From assembly GCA_035294265.1 (NCBI GenBank), contig DATGLK010000010.1, positions 1 to 64,000 of the forward strand: 64,000 nt of DNA, written 5' to 3'. The DNA comes from Candidatus Binataceae bacterium (GTDB lineage: Bacteria > Desulfobacterota > Binatia > Binatales > Binataceae). The position numbers and the translations under genes are program-made. The notes under the pieces are model-generated. The model did no database searches. It was given only the letters and a program-made list of their open reading frames with translations, and was not told the DNA's origin. Of the stretch, positions 9,462 through 18,061 are shown one piece after another. Position 1 is the first letter of the stretch. Each line of letters begins with the position of its first letter.

Positions 9462-9554
9462 TGTAGCGCGGCGCGACTCGACATCCGGCTCCTGCAAACA
9501 GATCCGCGCGCCTGCACCCGACCACTGGTGGCGTTCACTGAGGACACGATAACG

Positions 9555-10307
9555 ATGGTAAAAACATATTTCAGTCAGCACTGCGGTGCGCTACGCCGCG
9601 CCCTGGCGTTGACTGCCGCGCTGTGGGTTTGTGCCTGCTGCGCGCGCCAGAGCGACTCCGCCGCGCTACTCAACCAGGAAGTCCCCTCGCCGCCCTGCCT
9701 GAGCGCCAACGATCCCGAAGGTACCACCGCCCCCGGCGACCGCATCGCGCCCGGCGACTTGCTTTCGATTTCGTTCTATCTGTCGCCCGAATTCGATCAG
9801 AACATAAGAGTGCGCCCTGATGGCGATGTCGAGCTCAAGCTGGTCGGCGAGCTACCCGCCGCCGGACGCACCCCGGCTCAGTTCGCGCGCGATCTGGATC
9901 AGGCTTACGGGCACGAGTTACTGGCGCCGCAGGCCAGTGTACGGATCGCCGACTCGCCCAACCGCCGGGTCTATGTCGAAGGGCAGGTGGCCCACCCCGG
10001 CGCCATTGCGCTCCAGCCCGGAATGCGGGTGATACAGGCGGTGGCAGAAGCCGGCGGCCTTACTGAAGACGCAGGTGCGGCCAACAGTATCTTGATCCGC
10101 CATGACGCCTGCGGCTACCCCCACGGCAGCAAATTCGACCTGCAAAGCGCGCTCAACGACAGCAACGGGGAAGAGGATATCGCCTTGATGCCGGCCGACG
10201 TCGTGGTGGTGCCGCGCTCGGGCATCGCCAACTTCAACTTGCTGGTCAAGCACTTCGTCAAGAACAACATTCCGGTCGATCCCTATCTTCCCATTCCGAT
10301 TCCATAA
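9555..10307 (+). CDS. Polysaccharide export protein (Wza/poly_export family, SLBB domain)
   Basis: Outer-membrane or periplasmic channel component for exopolysaccharide export. The chosen ATG at 9555 has GAGGA about 10 bases upstream; an in-frame start nine codons earlier is possible. N-terminal hydrophobic segment ALALTAALWVCACC looks like a lipoprotein signal with a slightly unusual lipobox. After it come the poly_export domain (IAPGDLLSISFY... VRPDGDVELKLVGELPAAG) and an SLBB domain (RRVYVEGQVAHPGAIAL). At 250 residues it is shorter than Wza, like the export proteins of exosortase-associated EPS loci. First gene of the operon, followed after 24 bases by the Wzz-like gene. Confidence 0.88.
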   Translation: MVKTYFSQHCGALRRALALTAALWVCACCARQSDSAALLNQEVPSPPCLSANDPEGTTAPGDRIAPGDLLSISFYLSPEFDQNIRVRPDGDVELKLVGELPAAGRTPAQFARDLDQAYGHELLAPQASVRIADSPNRRVYVEGQVAHPGAIALQPGMRVIQAVAEAGGLTEDAGAANSILIRHDACGYPHGSKFDLQSALNDSNGEEDIALMPADVVVVPRSGIANFNLLVKHFVKNNIPVDPYLPIPIP

Positions 10308-10331
10308 CCGGAGCAAGGCATAAGCACAATC

Positions 10332-11840
10332 ATGCAGAACTATTTAAACCAATGGCTGGAGATAGCCTTTCGCCGCCGCGAGCTGGTGTCCCGGGTGACC
10401 CTTGGGGTCTTCGGCGCAATTCTGCTGCTGTCGCTGGCCTGGCCGCCAATCTATCAGGCTACCGCCACCGTGCTGGTCCAGGACAACCGCGCGCAATTTC
10501 TGGTTTCGCCCACTTTGCCCAGCGCCGCCACTAACCAGCCGGCGGTGATGGTCAATCCGGTCAGCGAAGAAGATCTCAATTCCGAGCAAACCTTGCTCAC
10601 CAGCCGCGCCTTGATCGAGCAAACCCTGGCCGCACTACCGCCCCCACACCCCAATCTGTGGGGTGAACGCCTGCGCGCCATGCGCGACTTGCTGGAGTTG
10701 CCAGCCCTGGGCTACCGCGCCTTGCATGACGCCCCCGCGCCCGACCCCGTCCAGCGCCAGGCGATGGCGGTGCAGTCCAACTTGTCGGCCTGGGTAGTCA
10801 AGCGCTCCAACCTGCTCCAGGTCAGCTTCCGCTCCCATGATCCGGGCTGGGCGCGCAGCTTTGTCGCCGCCTTGCTTAGCCATTACCTGGACTACCATGC
10901 CCGGCTGTCGCAAGACCCCCAAGCCGAGCGCTTTTTTCAAGCCCAGGCCGCCCTTCTGCAACAAAGGCTGAGCCTGGCCGAGCAGCACCTGCTCGCGATC
11001 GAAAGACAGACCGGCATTAGTAATCTGGACGAGCAAAAGCAGGCCCTGCTCAACGATCTGGAAAATTTCCAGGCGGGTATGCGGCGCAATCAGGCTGAAT
11101 TGGCGGCCAGTCACGAACGGGTGGCTTCGTTGCAGGAGCAACTGCGTAGCAATCCCCAGCGCGTCACCAAGGAAACCAAAGTGGTCCAGAATATGGCCCT
11201 GCAAAGTATCAAACCGCAGGTGCTGGCGCTGCAAACCCAACGCGCCGAACTGCTGACCCGCTACCGGCCCGACAGCGAGCGCATTCGCGACATCGACGCC
11301 CAGCTCAAGGCCGCGCAGGCCATCCTGACACGCGAAAACCACACCGAGATTGAAGAGAGCAGCACCGATATCAACCCGGCCTGGGAGACCCTCGACAGCG
11401 AGCTGGCCCAGGCCAAGGTATCGGCGGCGGCGCTGCAGGCCAGCCAGCAGGACTTGGCCCAGGAAGTAACCCGCTACCGCTCCGAATTAAGCGCGCTGAC
11501 CGGCGATGAAAGCAGCTTCGAGGAAGCCACGCGCGAGGTCGAAGTGGCCAAAGAAGCCTATCTCTCCTACGTGCGCAAGAGCGAAGAGGCGCGTGCCGCC
11601 GGAGCCCTCAACCAAAGCCGCATCCTCAACGTCAGCATCGCCGAGCCACCCGCCCTGCCGTTGCGCCCGGTGTTTCCCAACCTGCCGCTGAACCTGGCGG
11701 TGGGGGCGTTGCTGGGGCTTGGGTTGGGGCTGGGAGCAGCCTGGTGGGATGAAGAACGTGACAGTCGCATCCACAGCTTGGCGGCGATTCAGCGCGCCAG
11801 CGGTCTGCCGACGGTGGCGATACTGCCCGAAGCCTTTTAG
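10332..11840 (+). CDS. Wzz/GumC-like polysaccharide chain-length determinant
   Basis: Inner-membrane polysaccharide copolymerase that sets chain length and links export to synthesis. 502 residues: a membrane segment near 20-38, a periplasmic domain with long coiled coils at about 200-420 rich in Gln, Leu and Glu, and a second membrane segment at about 452-472 ending in a short cytoplasmic tail. There is no fused tyrosine kinase domain; the kinase-like protein is encoded separately at 13157. Length and arrangement match the XrtA-associated chain-length protein type. It follows the export gene by 24 bases. Confidence 0.87.
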   Translation: MQNYLNQWLEIAFRRRELVSRVTLGVFGAILLLSLAWPPIYQATATVLVQDNRAQFLVSPTLPSAATNQPAVMVNPVSEEDLNSEQTLLTSRALIEQTLAALPPPHPNLWGERLRAMRDLLELPALGYRALHDAPAPDPVQRQAMAVQSNLSAWVVKRSNLLQVSFRSHDPGWARSFVAALLSHYLDYHARLSQDPQAERFFQAQAALLQQRLSLAEQHLLAIERQTGISNLDEQKQALLNDLENFQAGMRRNQAELAASHERVASLQEQLRSNPQRVTKETKVVQNMALQSIKPQVLALQTQRAELLTRYRPDSERIRDIDAQLKAAQAILTRENHTEIEESSTDINPAWETLDSELAQAKVSAAALQASQQDLAQEVTRYRSELSALTGDESSFEEATREVEVAKEAYLSYVRKSEEARAAGALNQSRILNVSIAEPPALPLRPVFPNLPLNLAVGALLGLGLGLGAAWWDEERDSRIHSLAAIQRASGLPTVAILPEAF

Positions 11841-11855
11841 GTAGGGCGAAACGCG

Positions 11856-13160
11856 ATGCTCAATCAGCATTTCGGCTTGAGCGCCAATCCGTTCCAAGGT
11901 TCAAGCGTCAGCGCGGCGCTCTACCTGGGCCGCGCCCATCGCGAGGTGCTGGCTACCCTGGAGTGGGGGCTGTCCGAACCGAGCGGCTTTACCCTGGTTA
12001 CCGGCGAGACCGGCACCGGCAAGACCACGCTCATTTATTCGTTGTTGGCGCGCAGCCATCCCGAAGTCCGGATCGTTCATCTAAGCGATCCCAAACTGGG
12101 CTTTCGCGAGATGCTGGGGTTGGTGTTGGCTGAACTCAACATCAGGACCCGGTTCTCACGTCTGGCTCTGGTGCAAGGGTTCAATCAGGCGTTGGCCAAC
12201 CTGGCACCCGATCGCCGCCTGGTCCTGCTCCTGGACGAGGCCCAGGGTTTATCCGACCAGACCTTAGAAGATTTACGTCTGCTGGCCAATCTGCCGGCCG
12301 CCACCCGCACTCCCTTGCAACTGATCCTGGTGGGCCAACCCGAATTGGCTGCTCGCCTGCGCCAGCCCCAGTTGCGCCAATTCAACGAGCGCATCGGCGC
12401 GCGCGCCCAATTGAGCCGGCTGGAGCGGCGCGAGGTGGCGCCCTACGTCGATTGTCGGCTGGGCGCGGTGGGTGGCAAAGCTACCACCATCTTTAGCCCC
12501 AGCGCGCTACGCCAGCTCGCGCGCCATTCCGAAGGGCTGCCACGCCGCATCAACGTGCTGTGTCACAACGCGATGTTGCTGGCCTATGTGGCTAACCAGC
12601 GCCGGGTAGGGGGGGGCATGGTGCGGGCCGCGGCGCGCGAGTACGGCGGCTGGTTGAGTGCGCGGGCAGGCGGATCGGCCCCAGCACCCGCGCGCCCGCG
12701 GCTGCGGCGGATGGGGCCGCTGGCGGCAGCGCTGATGCTGGGGCTGGCGGCCTGGCAAGGCTGGGAACATGGCGCACCCCATTCCCCAGCACGACCCGCG
12801 CGTGGCGGGATGCCTGCCGCGCGTCTCGTGCGCAACAGCGCTCCACGCCCCCTGGTGACAGCAATGGCGCCGGCGGCGATCGCCGCCGGTCCTGGCCCCA
12901 TGGCGCAGGCCCACGACTCACAGCGCGCGCCGCTGGCCGCCCTACCCATCCCTAGCGTTGTCTCCAGCCTGCCGGCTCATCGTCAGATCGTCATCCATCC
13001 CGGCGACACGGTCGGCGCCCTGGCCCTGCAATATCTGGGCTCCAACGCCCAGCAAACCCTCGCCCAGGTCGCGCGCGTCAATCCGCAGATCACCGATATC
13101 AACCGGGTGTTCCCGGGAGAAACCATGATCCTTCCCGCCGTCGGAGGACCGTCTCGATGA
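11856..13160 (+). CDS. ExeA/GspA-type AAA ATPase with C-terminal LysM domain
   Basis: 434 residues. The N-terminal 260 residues form an ExeA-like ATPase: Walker A GETGTGKT at 50-57 and Walker B LVLLLDEAQ at 122-130. A predicted membrane helix lies near 285-305, then an Ala/Pro-rich linker, then a LysM-like peptidoglycan-binding domain at about 372-430 (VIHPGDTVGALALQYLG... INRVFPGETMILP). This layout puts the ATPase in the cytoplasm and LysM in the periplasm, so it could anchor the export machine to the wall. Relatives accompany EPS and type II secretion loci. It ends in an ATGA overlap with the next gene. Confidence 0.85.
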   Translation: MLNQHFGLSANPFQGSSVSAALYLGRAHREVLATLEWGLSEPSGFTLVTGETGTGKTTLIYSLLARSHPEVRIVHLSDPKLGFREMLGLVLAELNIRTRFSRLALVQGFNQALANLAPDRRLVLLLDEAQGLSDQTLEDLRLLANLPAATRTPLQLILVGQPELAARLRQPQLRQFNERIGARAQLSRLERREVAPYVDCRLGAVGGKATTIFSPSALRQLARHSEGLPRRINVLCHNAMLLAYVANQRRVGGGMVRAAAREYGGWLSARAGGSAPAPARPRLRRMGPLAAALMLGLAAWQGWEHGAPHSPARPARGGMPAARLVRNSAPRPLVTAMAPAAIAAGPGPMAQAHDSQRAPLAALPIPSVVSSLPAHRQIVIHPGDTVGALALQYLGSNAQQTLAQVARVNPQITDINRVFPGETMILPAVGGPSR

Positions 13161-13942
13161 GTAGTTATTTCGAAGTGCTGCAACGCGCCGCCCGTCAGAA
13201 TCTCGACGCCGCCGAGGATGTGATTACGCTGGAGACGCCCGCCGAGCCGCCGCCAGCCCCGCGCCCGCTACCCGCGTCCAGCGTGACCCAACTTCCCATC
13301 GCCCCCTCCATCGTCGGCAACATTGCGCGCGATCGCGCCATCCGCCGCCTCACCGAACGAGTCGCGCCACTGGCGGCGCTGGGCAACCCGGTACGCCTGC
13401 TGGTCAGCGGCTGCCGCCCCGGCGATGGCGCCTCCAGCGTGGCCGGCGGCATCGCGCTCGATTTGAGCCAGCGCCTGGGCTTACGCACGGTGCTGATGGA
13501 CTTGCATTTTCGCCACCCCACCCTGCAACGCCTGTTCGCCTCCCCCGAAGGCGCCTGGCCGGCCGCCAACGCTCTGGTCAACGTGCGCCCTACGCGCTGG
13601 TCCCAGCTCGCCCTTGGCACCTGTCATCTACCCGAACCTGGGGCCGCAGACGGCGCGTTGGCGGCACAAATCGATCAGGCGCTGGACGCCTTCCCGCTGG
13701 CGGTGGTCGATTTTGGCGTACTGCGGCTGGATGCGCGGATGCTGGCCCTGGCACGGCCCGGCGACGCAATCCTGCTGGTGGTGCGTTACGGCCATACCGA
13801 ACGTGCCGAGCTGGCGACTACGGTGAGTGCCTTGCGTGCCGCCAACCGAGCCTTGGCCGGGGTGATCTTCAACGCCGCGCGCAGTTCCTTACCCCCCACT
13901 ATCCGTCGAATTTTCGGCACAGGAGTCCGCAATGAGTTTTGA
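13157..13942 (+). CDS. CpsD/BY-kinase-like P-loop protein with degraded Walker A
   Basis: 261 residues related to bacterial tyrosine autokinases of EPS loci. The P-loop reads CRPGDGASS at 86-94, so the invariant lysine of GKS/T is replaced by alanine; the MDLHFRHP segment at 114-121 takes the place of the usual Walker A' D-x-D. The C-terminal tail has no tyrosine cluster. It may bind nucleotide weakly or act as a non-catalytic partner of the Wzz-like protein, as the CapA/CapB and GumC systems pair such domains. Its start overlaps the ATPase gene stop (ATGA), and its end overlaps the next gene by 11 bases. Confidence 0.75.
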   Translation: MSSYFEVLQRAARQNLDAAEDVITLETPAEPPPAPRPLPASSVTQLPIAPSIVGNIARDRAIRRLTERVAPLAALGNPVRLLVSGCRPGDGASSVAGGIALDLSQRLGLRTVLMDLHFRHPTLQRLFASPEGAWPAANALVNVRPTRWSQLALGTCHLPEPGAADGALAAQIDQALDAFPLAVVDFGVLRLDARMLALARPGDAILLVVRYGHTERAELATTVSALRAANRALAGVIFNAARSSLPPTIRRIFGTGVRNEF

Positions 13943-15017
13943 GCCTCAGGTCCAAAAAGAGGGCACCGCACAACCCAAACTGGCGCCCACGTTGAGCGGT
14001 TTGGCGGTGGTGGGTTTGGGCTATTGGGGTCCCAACTGGGTCCGTAACCTGAGCTTGTTGCGCTGCGCCCGCCGCCTGGTGTGCTGCGATTTGGACGCCG
14101 AGCGCCGCGCCCGTATCCGTCAGCTCTATCCCGGCGTGGAGACTACCGACCAATTCGAAGACGTGCTGCGAGACCCCACTATCCGTGGCCTCATCATCGC
14201 CACCCCGGTCAGCACCCATTATCCACTGGCCCGGCGCGCTTTAATGGCGGGCAAGTCGGTGCTGGTGGAAAAGCCGCTGGCAACCGCCAGCACGGAAGCA
14301 CTGGAATTGGTCCAGCTCGCGCGCGAGCAGGGCTTGACCCTGATGGCCGGGCACACCTTCGAATACAGCGCCCCGGTACTCAAGATGCGTGAGCTGATTC
14401 GCTCGGGAGAGCTGGGCGAAGTCTTTTACATCAGTTCGGTGCGAGCCAACTTGGGGCTGTTCCAACATGACATCAACGTGGCCTGGGACCTGGCCACCCA
14501 CGACGTCTCGATCATCCTGATGCTGCTGGGACGGCTGCCCGAGGCGGTCAGTTGCCAAGGCCAAAGCCATTACCGCTGCGAGGTCGAGGACGTAGCCCTG
14601 CTGACCCTGTGGTTCGCCAACAACGTGGTTGCCTTCATCCACGTGAGCTGGCTTGACCCCAACAAGATTCGCCGCACCACCATCGTCGGCTCCAAGAAGA
14701 TGCTGGTGTACGACGACACTGCGACTCAGGAAAAAATCCGTATCTACGACAAAGGAGTGACCGTTTTGCCCTACTACGACACCTACCGCGACTTCCAGTT
14801 TTCCTATCGTTACGGCGACATTCATATCCCCCGTCTGGAGGATACCGAGCCCCTCAAGACTGAGTGCGAGCACTTCTCCCGCTGCATTCTGACCGGCGAG
14901 CGGCCCGCCACCGACGGTATCAACGGCTTGCGCGTGGTCAGCGTGCTGGAGGCAGCCGGCTGCTCGCTGCGACAAGGCGGCGCGCAAACCGCGGTGCGAT
15001 GCCCGGAGGTGGCGTGA
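13932..15017 (+). CDS. Gfo/Idh/MocA-family sugar dehydrogenase (WlbA-like)
   Basis: NAD(P)-dependent oxidoreductase of 361 residues. The Rossmann motif GLGYWG is at 28-33, the family EKP motif (VEKPLA) at 112-117, and the DxxxH-type catalytic region near WDLATHDVSIIL. Together with the following hexapeptide acyltransferase and DegT aminotransferase it forms the WlbA-B-C type set, which oxidises C3 of a UDP-sugar, aminates it and N-acetylates it. Product is therefore probably a 3-acetamido sugar for the exopolysaccharide. It overlaps both neighbours, so the module is co-translated. Confidence 0.85.
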   Translation: MSFEPQVQKEGTAQPKLAPTLSGLAVVGLGYWGPNWVRNLSLLRCARRLVCCDLDAERRARIRQLYPGVETTDQFEDVLRDPTIRGLIIATPVSTHYPLARRALMAGKSVLVEKPLATASTEALELVQLAREQGLTLMAGHTFEYSAPVLKMRELIRSGELGEVFYISSVRANLGLFQHDINVAWDLATHDVSIILMLLGRLPEAVSCQGQSHYRCEVEDVALLTLWFANNVVAFIHVSWLDPNKIRRTTIVGSKKMLVYDDTATQEKIRIYDKGVTVLPYYDTYRDFQFSYRYGDIHIPRLEDTEPLKTECEHFSRCILTGERPATDGINGLRVVSVLEAAGCSLRQGGAQTAVRCPEVA

Positions 15018-15517
15018 TGGAGGGCGGTGGGGAACGTCCGGTGGGGGTCGCCGCCGATGTGCGCCTGGGGCGGGCGGTGCGTCTGGCGCCTTGGATCAAC
15101 CTGTACGGCTGCGAGATCGGCGAAGAAAGTCGCATTGGAGCCTTTGTCGAGGTTCAACGCGGGGCTCGCATCGGCGCCCGTTGCAAAATCTCCAGCCACA
15201 GCTTCATCTGCACCGGGGTCGTGATCGAGGACGAGGTCTTCGTGGGGCATGGCGTGATTTTCATCAACGACCGCCGGCCCCGCGCGGTCAACTCCCAGGG
15301 ACAGCTGCAAAGCGAAGCCGACTGGCGGCTGGAACCCACCGTGGTGCGCCGCGGCGCTTCTCTAGGCAGCGGCGCAATCATCATGTGCGGCGTGGAGATT
15401 GGTGCTGGAGCTTTGATCGGCGCGGGCGCGGTGGTCACCCATAACGTCGCGCCCGGCACCTGCGTGATGGGCTCGCCAGCGCGGGCGCATAGGCGCTTTG
15501 GGGAGGGGTTACGATGA
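15017..15517 (+). CDS. Hexapeptide-repeat N-acetyltransferase (WlbB-like)
   Basis: 166 residues made almost wholly of left-handed beta-helix hexapeptide repeats (IGEESRIGAFVEVQRGARIG, then VEIGAGALIGAGAVVTHNV near the C-terminus). Such trimeric enzymes transfer acetyl from acetyl-CoA to an amino sugar nucleotide. A conserved histidine occurs in SSHSFICTGV. The ATG at 15017 shares bases with the upstream stop (TGATG), and the stop overlaps the aminotransferase start, so it acts in the same three-step amino-sugar pathway. The exact sugar is not known. Confidence 0.85.
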   Translation: MEGGGERPVGVAADVRLGRAVRLAPWINLYGCEIGEESRIGAFVEVQRGARIGARCKISSHSFICTGVVIEDEVFVGHGVIFINDRRPRAVNSQGQLQSEADWRLEPTVVRRGASLGSGAIIMCGVEIGAGALIGAGAVVTHNVAPGTCVMGSPARAHRRFGEGLR

Positions 15518-16662
15518 TCAAGTTGGTCGATCTGGCGGCCCAAAACGCCGAGATCATGTCCCAGACCGAACCCGCGCTGGCCGAGCTCCATCGCCAGACG
15601 GCTTATGTCGGCGGCCCGTCGGTCGCCGCCTTCGAGAATGCTCTGGCGGCCTACCTTGGCGTCAAGCGAACGATCGGAGTGGGCAGCGGCACTGACGCCT
15701 TGCGCTTGGCGCTGCTCGCGGCCGGGGTCGGTCCCGGAAGCGAGGTCTTGACCGTGCCATTGACCTTTATCGCGACCGCCGAGGCGATCGTTCAGACCGG
15801 TGCGCGGCCGGTGCTAATCGACGTCGACCCAATCCGGCGCACGATGGACCCCCAAGCCGTGCGCGCCTATCTGCAGGCCGGACGCTGGCAGACCGCGCAG
15901 GGGCCACGCGCCCTCTTACCGGTGCATCTGTATGGGCTGCCGGCGGCGATGGATGAATTGCGCAGGATCGGCGCGCAGTGGCACCTGCCCATCATTGAAG
16001 ACGCCTGTCAGGCCCATGGCGCACGCGTGCTTGTGGGCGGGCGGATGCTACGAGCGGGCGCGGGGGGAGACTTCGGCTGCTTCAGCTTTTATCCCGGCAA
16101 AAATTTGGGCGGCTGGGGCGAGGGCGGGGCAATCGCCTTGAATGACGAGGAGAAGGCCGATCAGCTCGCGCGCCTGCGCGATCACGGTCGCCTGTCGCAC
16201 TACGCCCACCAGGAATATGGCTACAACGCACGCCTGGACAGTCTGCAGGCGGTGGTTCTGAACGCCAAGCTGCAACGTCTAGAGGCCTGGAACGCGCGCC
16301 GACGCCTTATCGCTAGCTGGTATAGCGAGCTCCTGGCCGACAGCGTCGTGGGCCTACCTGCCGAACCGGCCGATTGCGAACCTTGCTACCACCTGTTCGT
16401 GATCGAGAGCCGGCGGCGCGACGCTATCCGCCAGGCTCTGCTCAGCGCTCAAATCCAGTGCGGAATCCATTATCCCGTACCCCTGCATCTGCAGCCCGCT
16501 TGCCGCGAGCTAGGCTATCGGCGCGGCGATTTTCCGATCAGCGAACGGCTGTCCGACACCGTGCTGTCGCTGCCCATGCATCCCCATCTGAGCGCGCGCG
16601 AGGTCCAGCAGGTCGCCAGCGTGGTACGCGCCGCCGCGGGCGCGGGGACAAGCAATGTTTGA
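15514..16662 (+). CDS. DegT/DnrJ/EryC1/StrS sugar aminotransferase (WlbC-like)
   Basis: PLP-dependent aminotransferase, 382 residues, acting on keto-sugar nucleotides. The PLP lysine is K196 in FYPGKNLGG; the upstream EDACQAHGA block (162-170) contacts the cofactor, and GSGTDALRLAL (58-68) binds phosphate. It should aminate the 3-keto product of the Gfo/Idh enzyme. It begins within the acyltransferase stop (ATGA) and overlaps the priming transferase by 8 bases. Confidence 0.9.
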   Translation: MIKLVDLAAQNAEIMSQTEPALAELHRQTAYVGGPSVAAFENALAAYLGVKRTIGVGSGTDALRLALLAAGVGPGSEVLTVPLTFIATAEAIVQTGARPVLIDVDPIRRTMDPQAVRAYLQAGRWQTAQGPRALLPVHLYGLPAAMDELRRIGAQWHLPIIEDACQAHGARVLVGGRMLRAGAGGDFGCFSFYPGKNLGGWGEGGAIALNDEEKADQLARLRDHGRLSHYAHQEYGYNARLDSLQAVVLNAKLQRLEAWNARRRLIASWYSELLADSVVGLPAEPADCEPCYHLFVIESRRRDAIRQALLSAQIQCGIHYPVPLHLQPACRELGYRRGDFPISERLSDTVLSLPMHPHLSAREVQQVASVVRAAAGAGTSNV

Positions 16663-18061
16663 CGTCGAGCAACGCCGACAAAAGGTTCTTTTCGCGCTGG
16701 TCGATCAAACCGCACTGCTGGGCGCAGCGGGTTTGGCGCTGGCGCTGCACGATCCCGCCGGCGCGATGGCCGGGCAGTTGCGCCGCACCGATCCTGCGGC
16801 CCTCGCGCTGGCCCTGATGGCGGCTGCTCTGGGCTGGCTATTGGTGTTTCGAAGCTGCGGCCTTTACCGTCTGCGCAATGGCGGCGCCCAGGAGTCCGTG
16901 GCGGTGCTCAAGGCTTGCGTCGTCGCTTTAGCGCTGACCTTGTTCATAGCCTTCCTGGCCCATCTGCAACTCTCGCGCCTGACCCTGATGCTGATTCTGC
17001 CGGTCAGCGTGCTGTTGGTGCGGAGCAATCGAGCCCTCCTGCGCCGCCTCATTCGCCACCTGTATGCCGATCCCAAAATCGCTATCCCCGTGGTGATCGT
17101 GGGGCAGGACGCGTTGGCCCACTACGTCTGCGATCGCATCCGAGAAGAGCTGACTCAGTATGAATTGCTGGGCTTTATCGGCCCAGAGTGCAGCGCTTAT
17201 CGGGGTCCCGTGCTGGGTGGCGAGCCGGTGCTGGCCGAACTGGCCGCGCGCCATCGCAACCTGGAGGTGTTCATTATCCTGCCCGAGGATGCGCCGGCCG
17301 AGCTGGAACGGATCGTGCGGCGGTGCGAAGAGTTGCGCGTTCACTGGCGAATGGTGCCGCGGTTGTTTGGCGCGCCCGGGCGCGAGTTGCTGGTTGACAT
17401 GATCGGCGCGGTCCCGTTGATCGGACCGCGCTGCAGCAATATCGAGGGATTAAACCTGCTCCTCAAGCGCGCCTTCGATATTGCCGCCGCCTGTGCGGCC
17501 CTGCTGTGCGCGGGCCCACTGATGCTGCTGGCGGGCGCGGCCCTGTGGCTGACCCAGGGCCGCCCACTGCTCTTCCGCCAAGTCCGGCTGGGGCGCCACG
17601 GCCGTCCCTTCGAGCTGCTCAAATTTCGCACCATGACGGTGTCCGCGGCCGATCTAATCCATCGCCAATACGTGCAGCAATGGATCACCGCCGGTGCGCC
17701 GGCGGGTGCTCACTTCAAGCTAAGCGAAGATCCGCGCGTGACGGCGGTGGGGCGCTGGCTGCGCCGCTTCAGCCTGGACGAACTGCCCCAACTCATCAAC
17801 GTGCTGCGCGGCGAGATGAGCCTGATCGGTCCGCGGCCGGCGCTGCCCTACGAGCTGGAACTGTACCAGAGCTGGCATCGGCGCCGCCTGGATGCGCCAC
17901 CGGGCATAACCGGACTATGGCAGGTCAGTGGGCGCAACCAGCTCTCCTTCGAACAGATGGTGCGGCTGGACATTGAATATATCGACAATTGGTCGCTGGC
18001 CAAGGATCTGAGCATCCTGTTGCGCACCCTGCCCGCCATGCTCAGCGGAGGTGGACTATGA
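16655..18061 (+). CDS. Priming polyprenyl-phosphate glycosylphosphotransferase
   Basis: Membrane enzyme that puts the first sugar-1-phosphate on undecaprenyl phosphate. 468 residues: several N-terminal membrane helices, a Rossmann-like central domain, one more helix near 275-295, and the catalytic bacterial sugar transferase domain to the end. Family motifs seen are LLKFRTM, the D-x-x-P segment FSLDELPQLINVL, GEMSLIGPRP and PGITGLWQVSGRN. The specificity (glucose, galactose or GlcNAc phosphate) cannot be read. It overlaps both the upstream and downstream genes. Confidence 0.92.
   Translation: MFDVEQRRQKVLFALVDQTALLGAAGLALALHDPAGAMAGQLRRTDPAALALALMAAALGWLLVFRSCGLYRLRNGGAQESVAVLKACVVALALTLFIAFLAHLQLSRLTLMLILPVSVLLVRSNRALLRRLIRHLYADPKIAIPVVIVGQDALAHYVCDRIREELTQYELLGFIGPECSAYRGPVLGGEPVLAELAARHRNLEVFIILPEDAPAELERIVRRCEELRVHWRMVPRLFGAPGRELLVDMIGAVPLIGPRCSNIEGLNLLLKRAFDIAAACAALLCAGPLMLLAGAALWLTQGRPLLFRQVRLGRHGRPFELLKFRTMTVSAADLIHRQYVQQWITAGAPAGAHFKLSEDPRVTAVGRWLRRFSLDELPQLINVLRGEMSLIGPRPALPYELELYQSWHRRRLDAPPGITGLWQVSGRNQLSFEQMVRLDIEYIDNWSLAKDLSILLRTLPAMLSGGGL

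Larger units (their letters stand above)
8608..9554. other. Intergenic region between the Rieske gene and the EPS operon
   Basis: About 950 bases with only short open frames that show no protein-like composition. It holds two regulatory candidates listed separately: an inverted repeat at 8741-8760 and a promoter at 9433-9461. The rest is unexplained. Confidence 0.45.
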
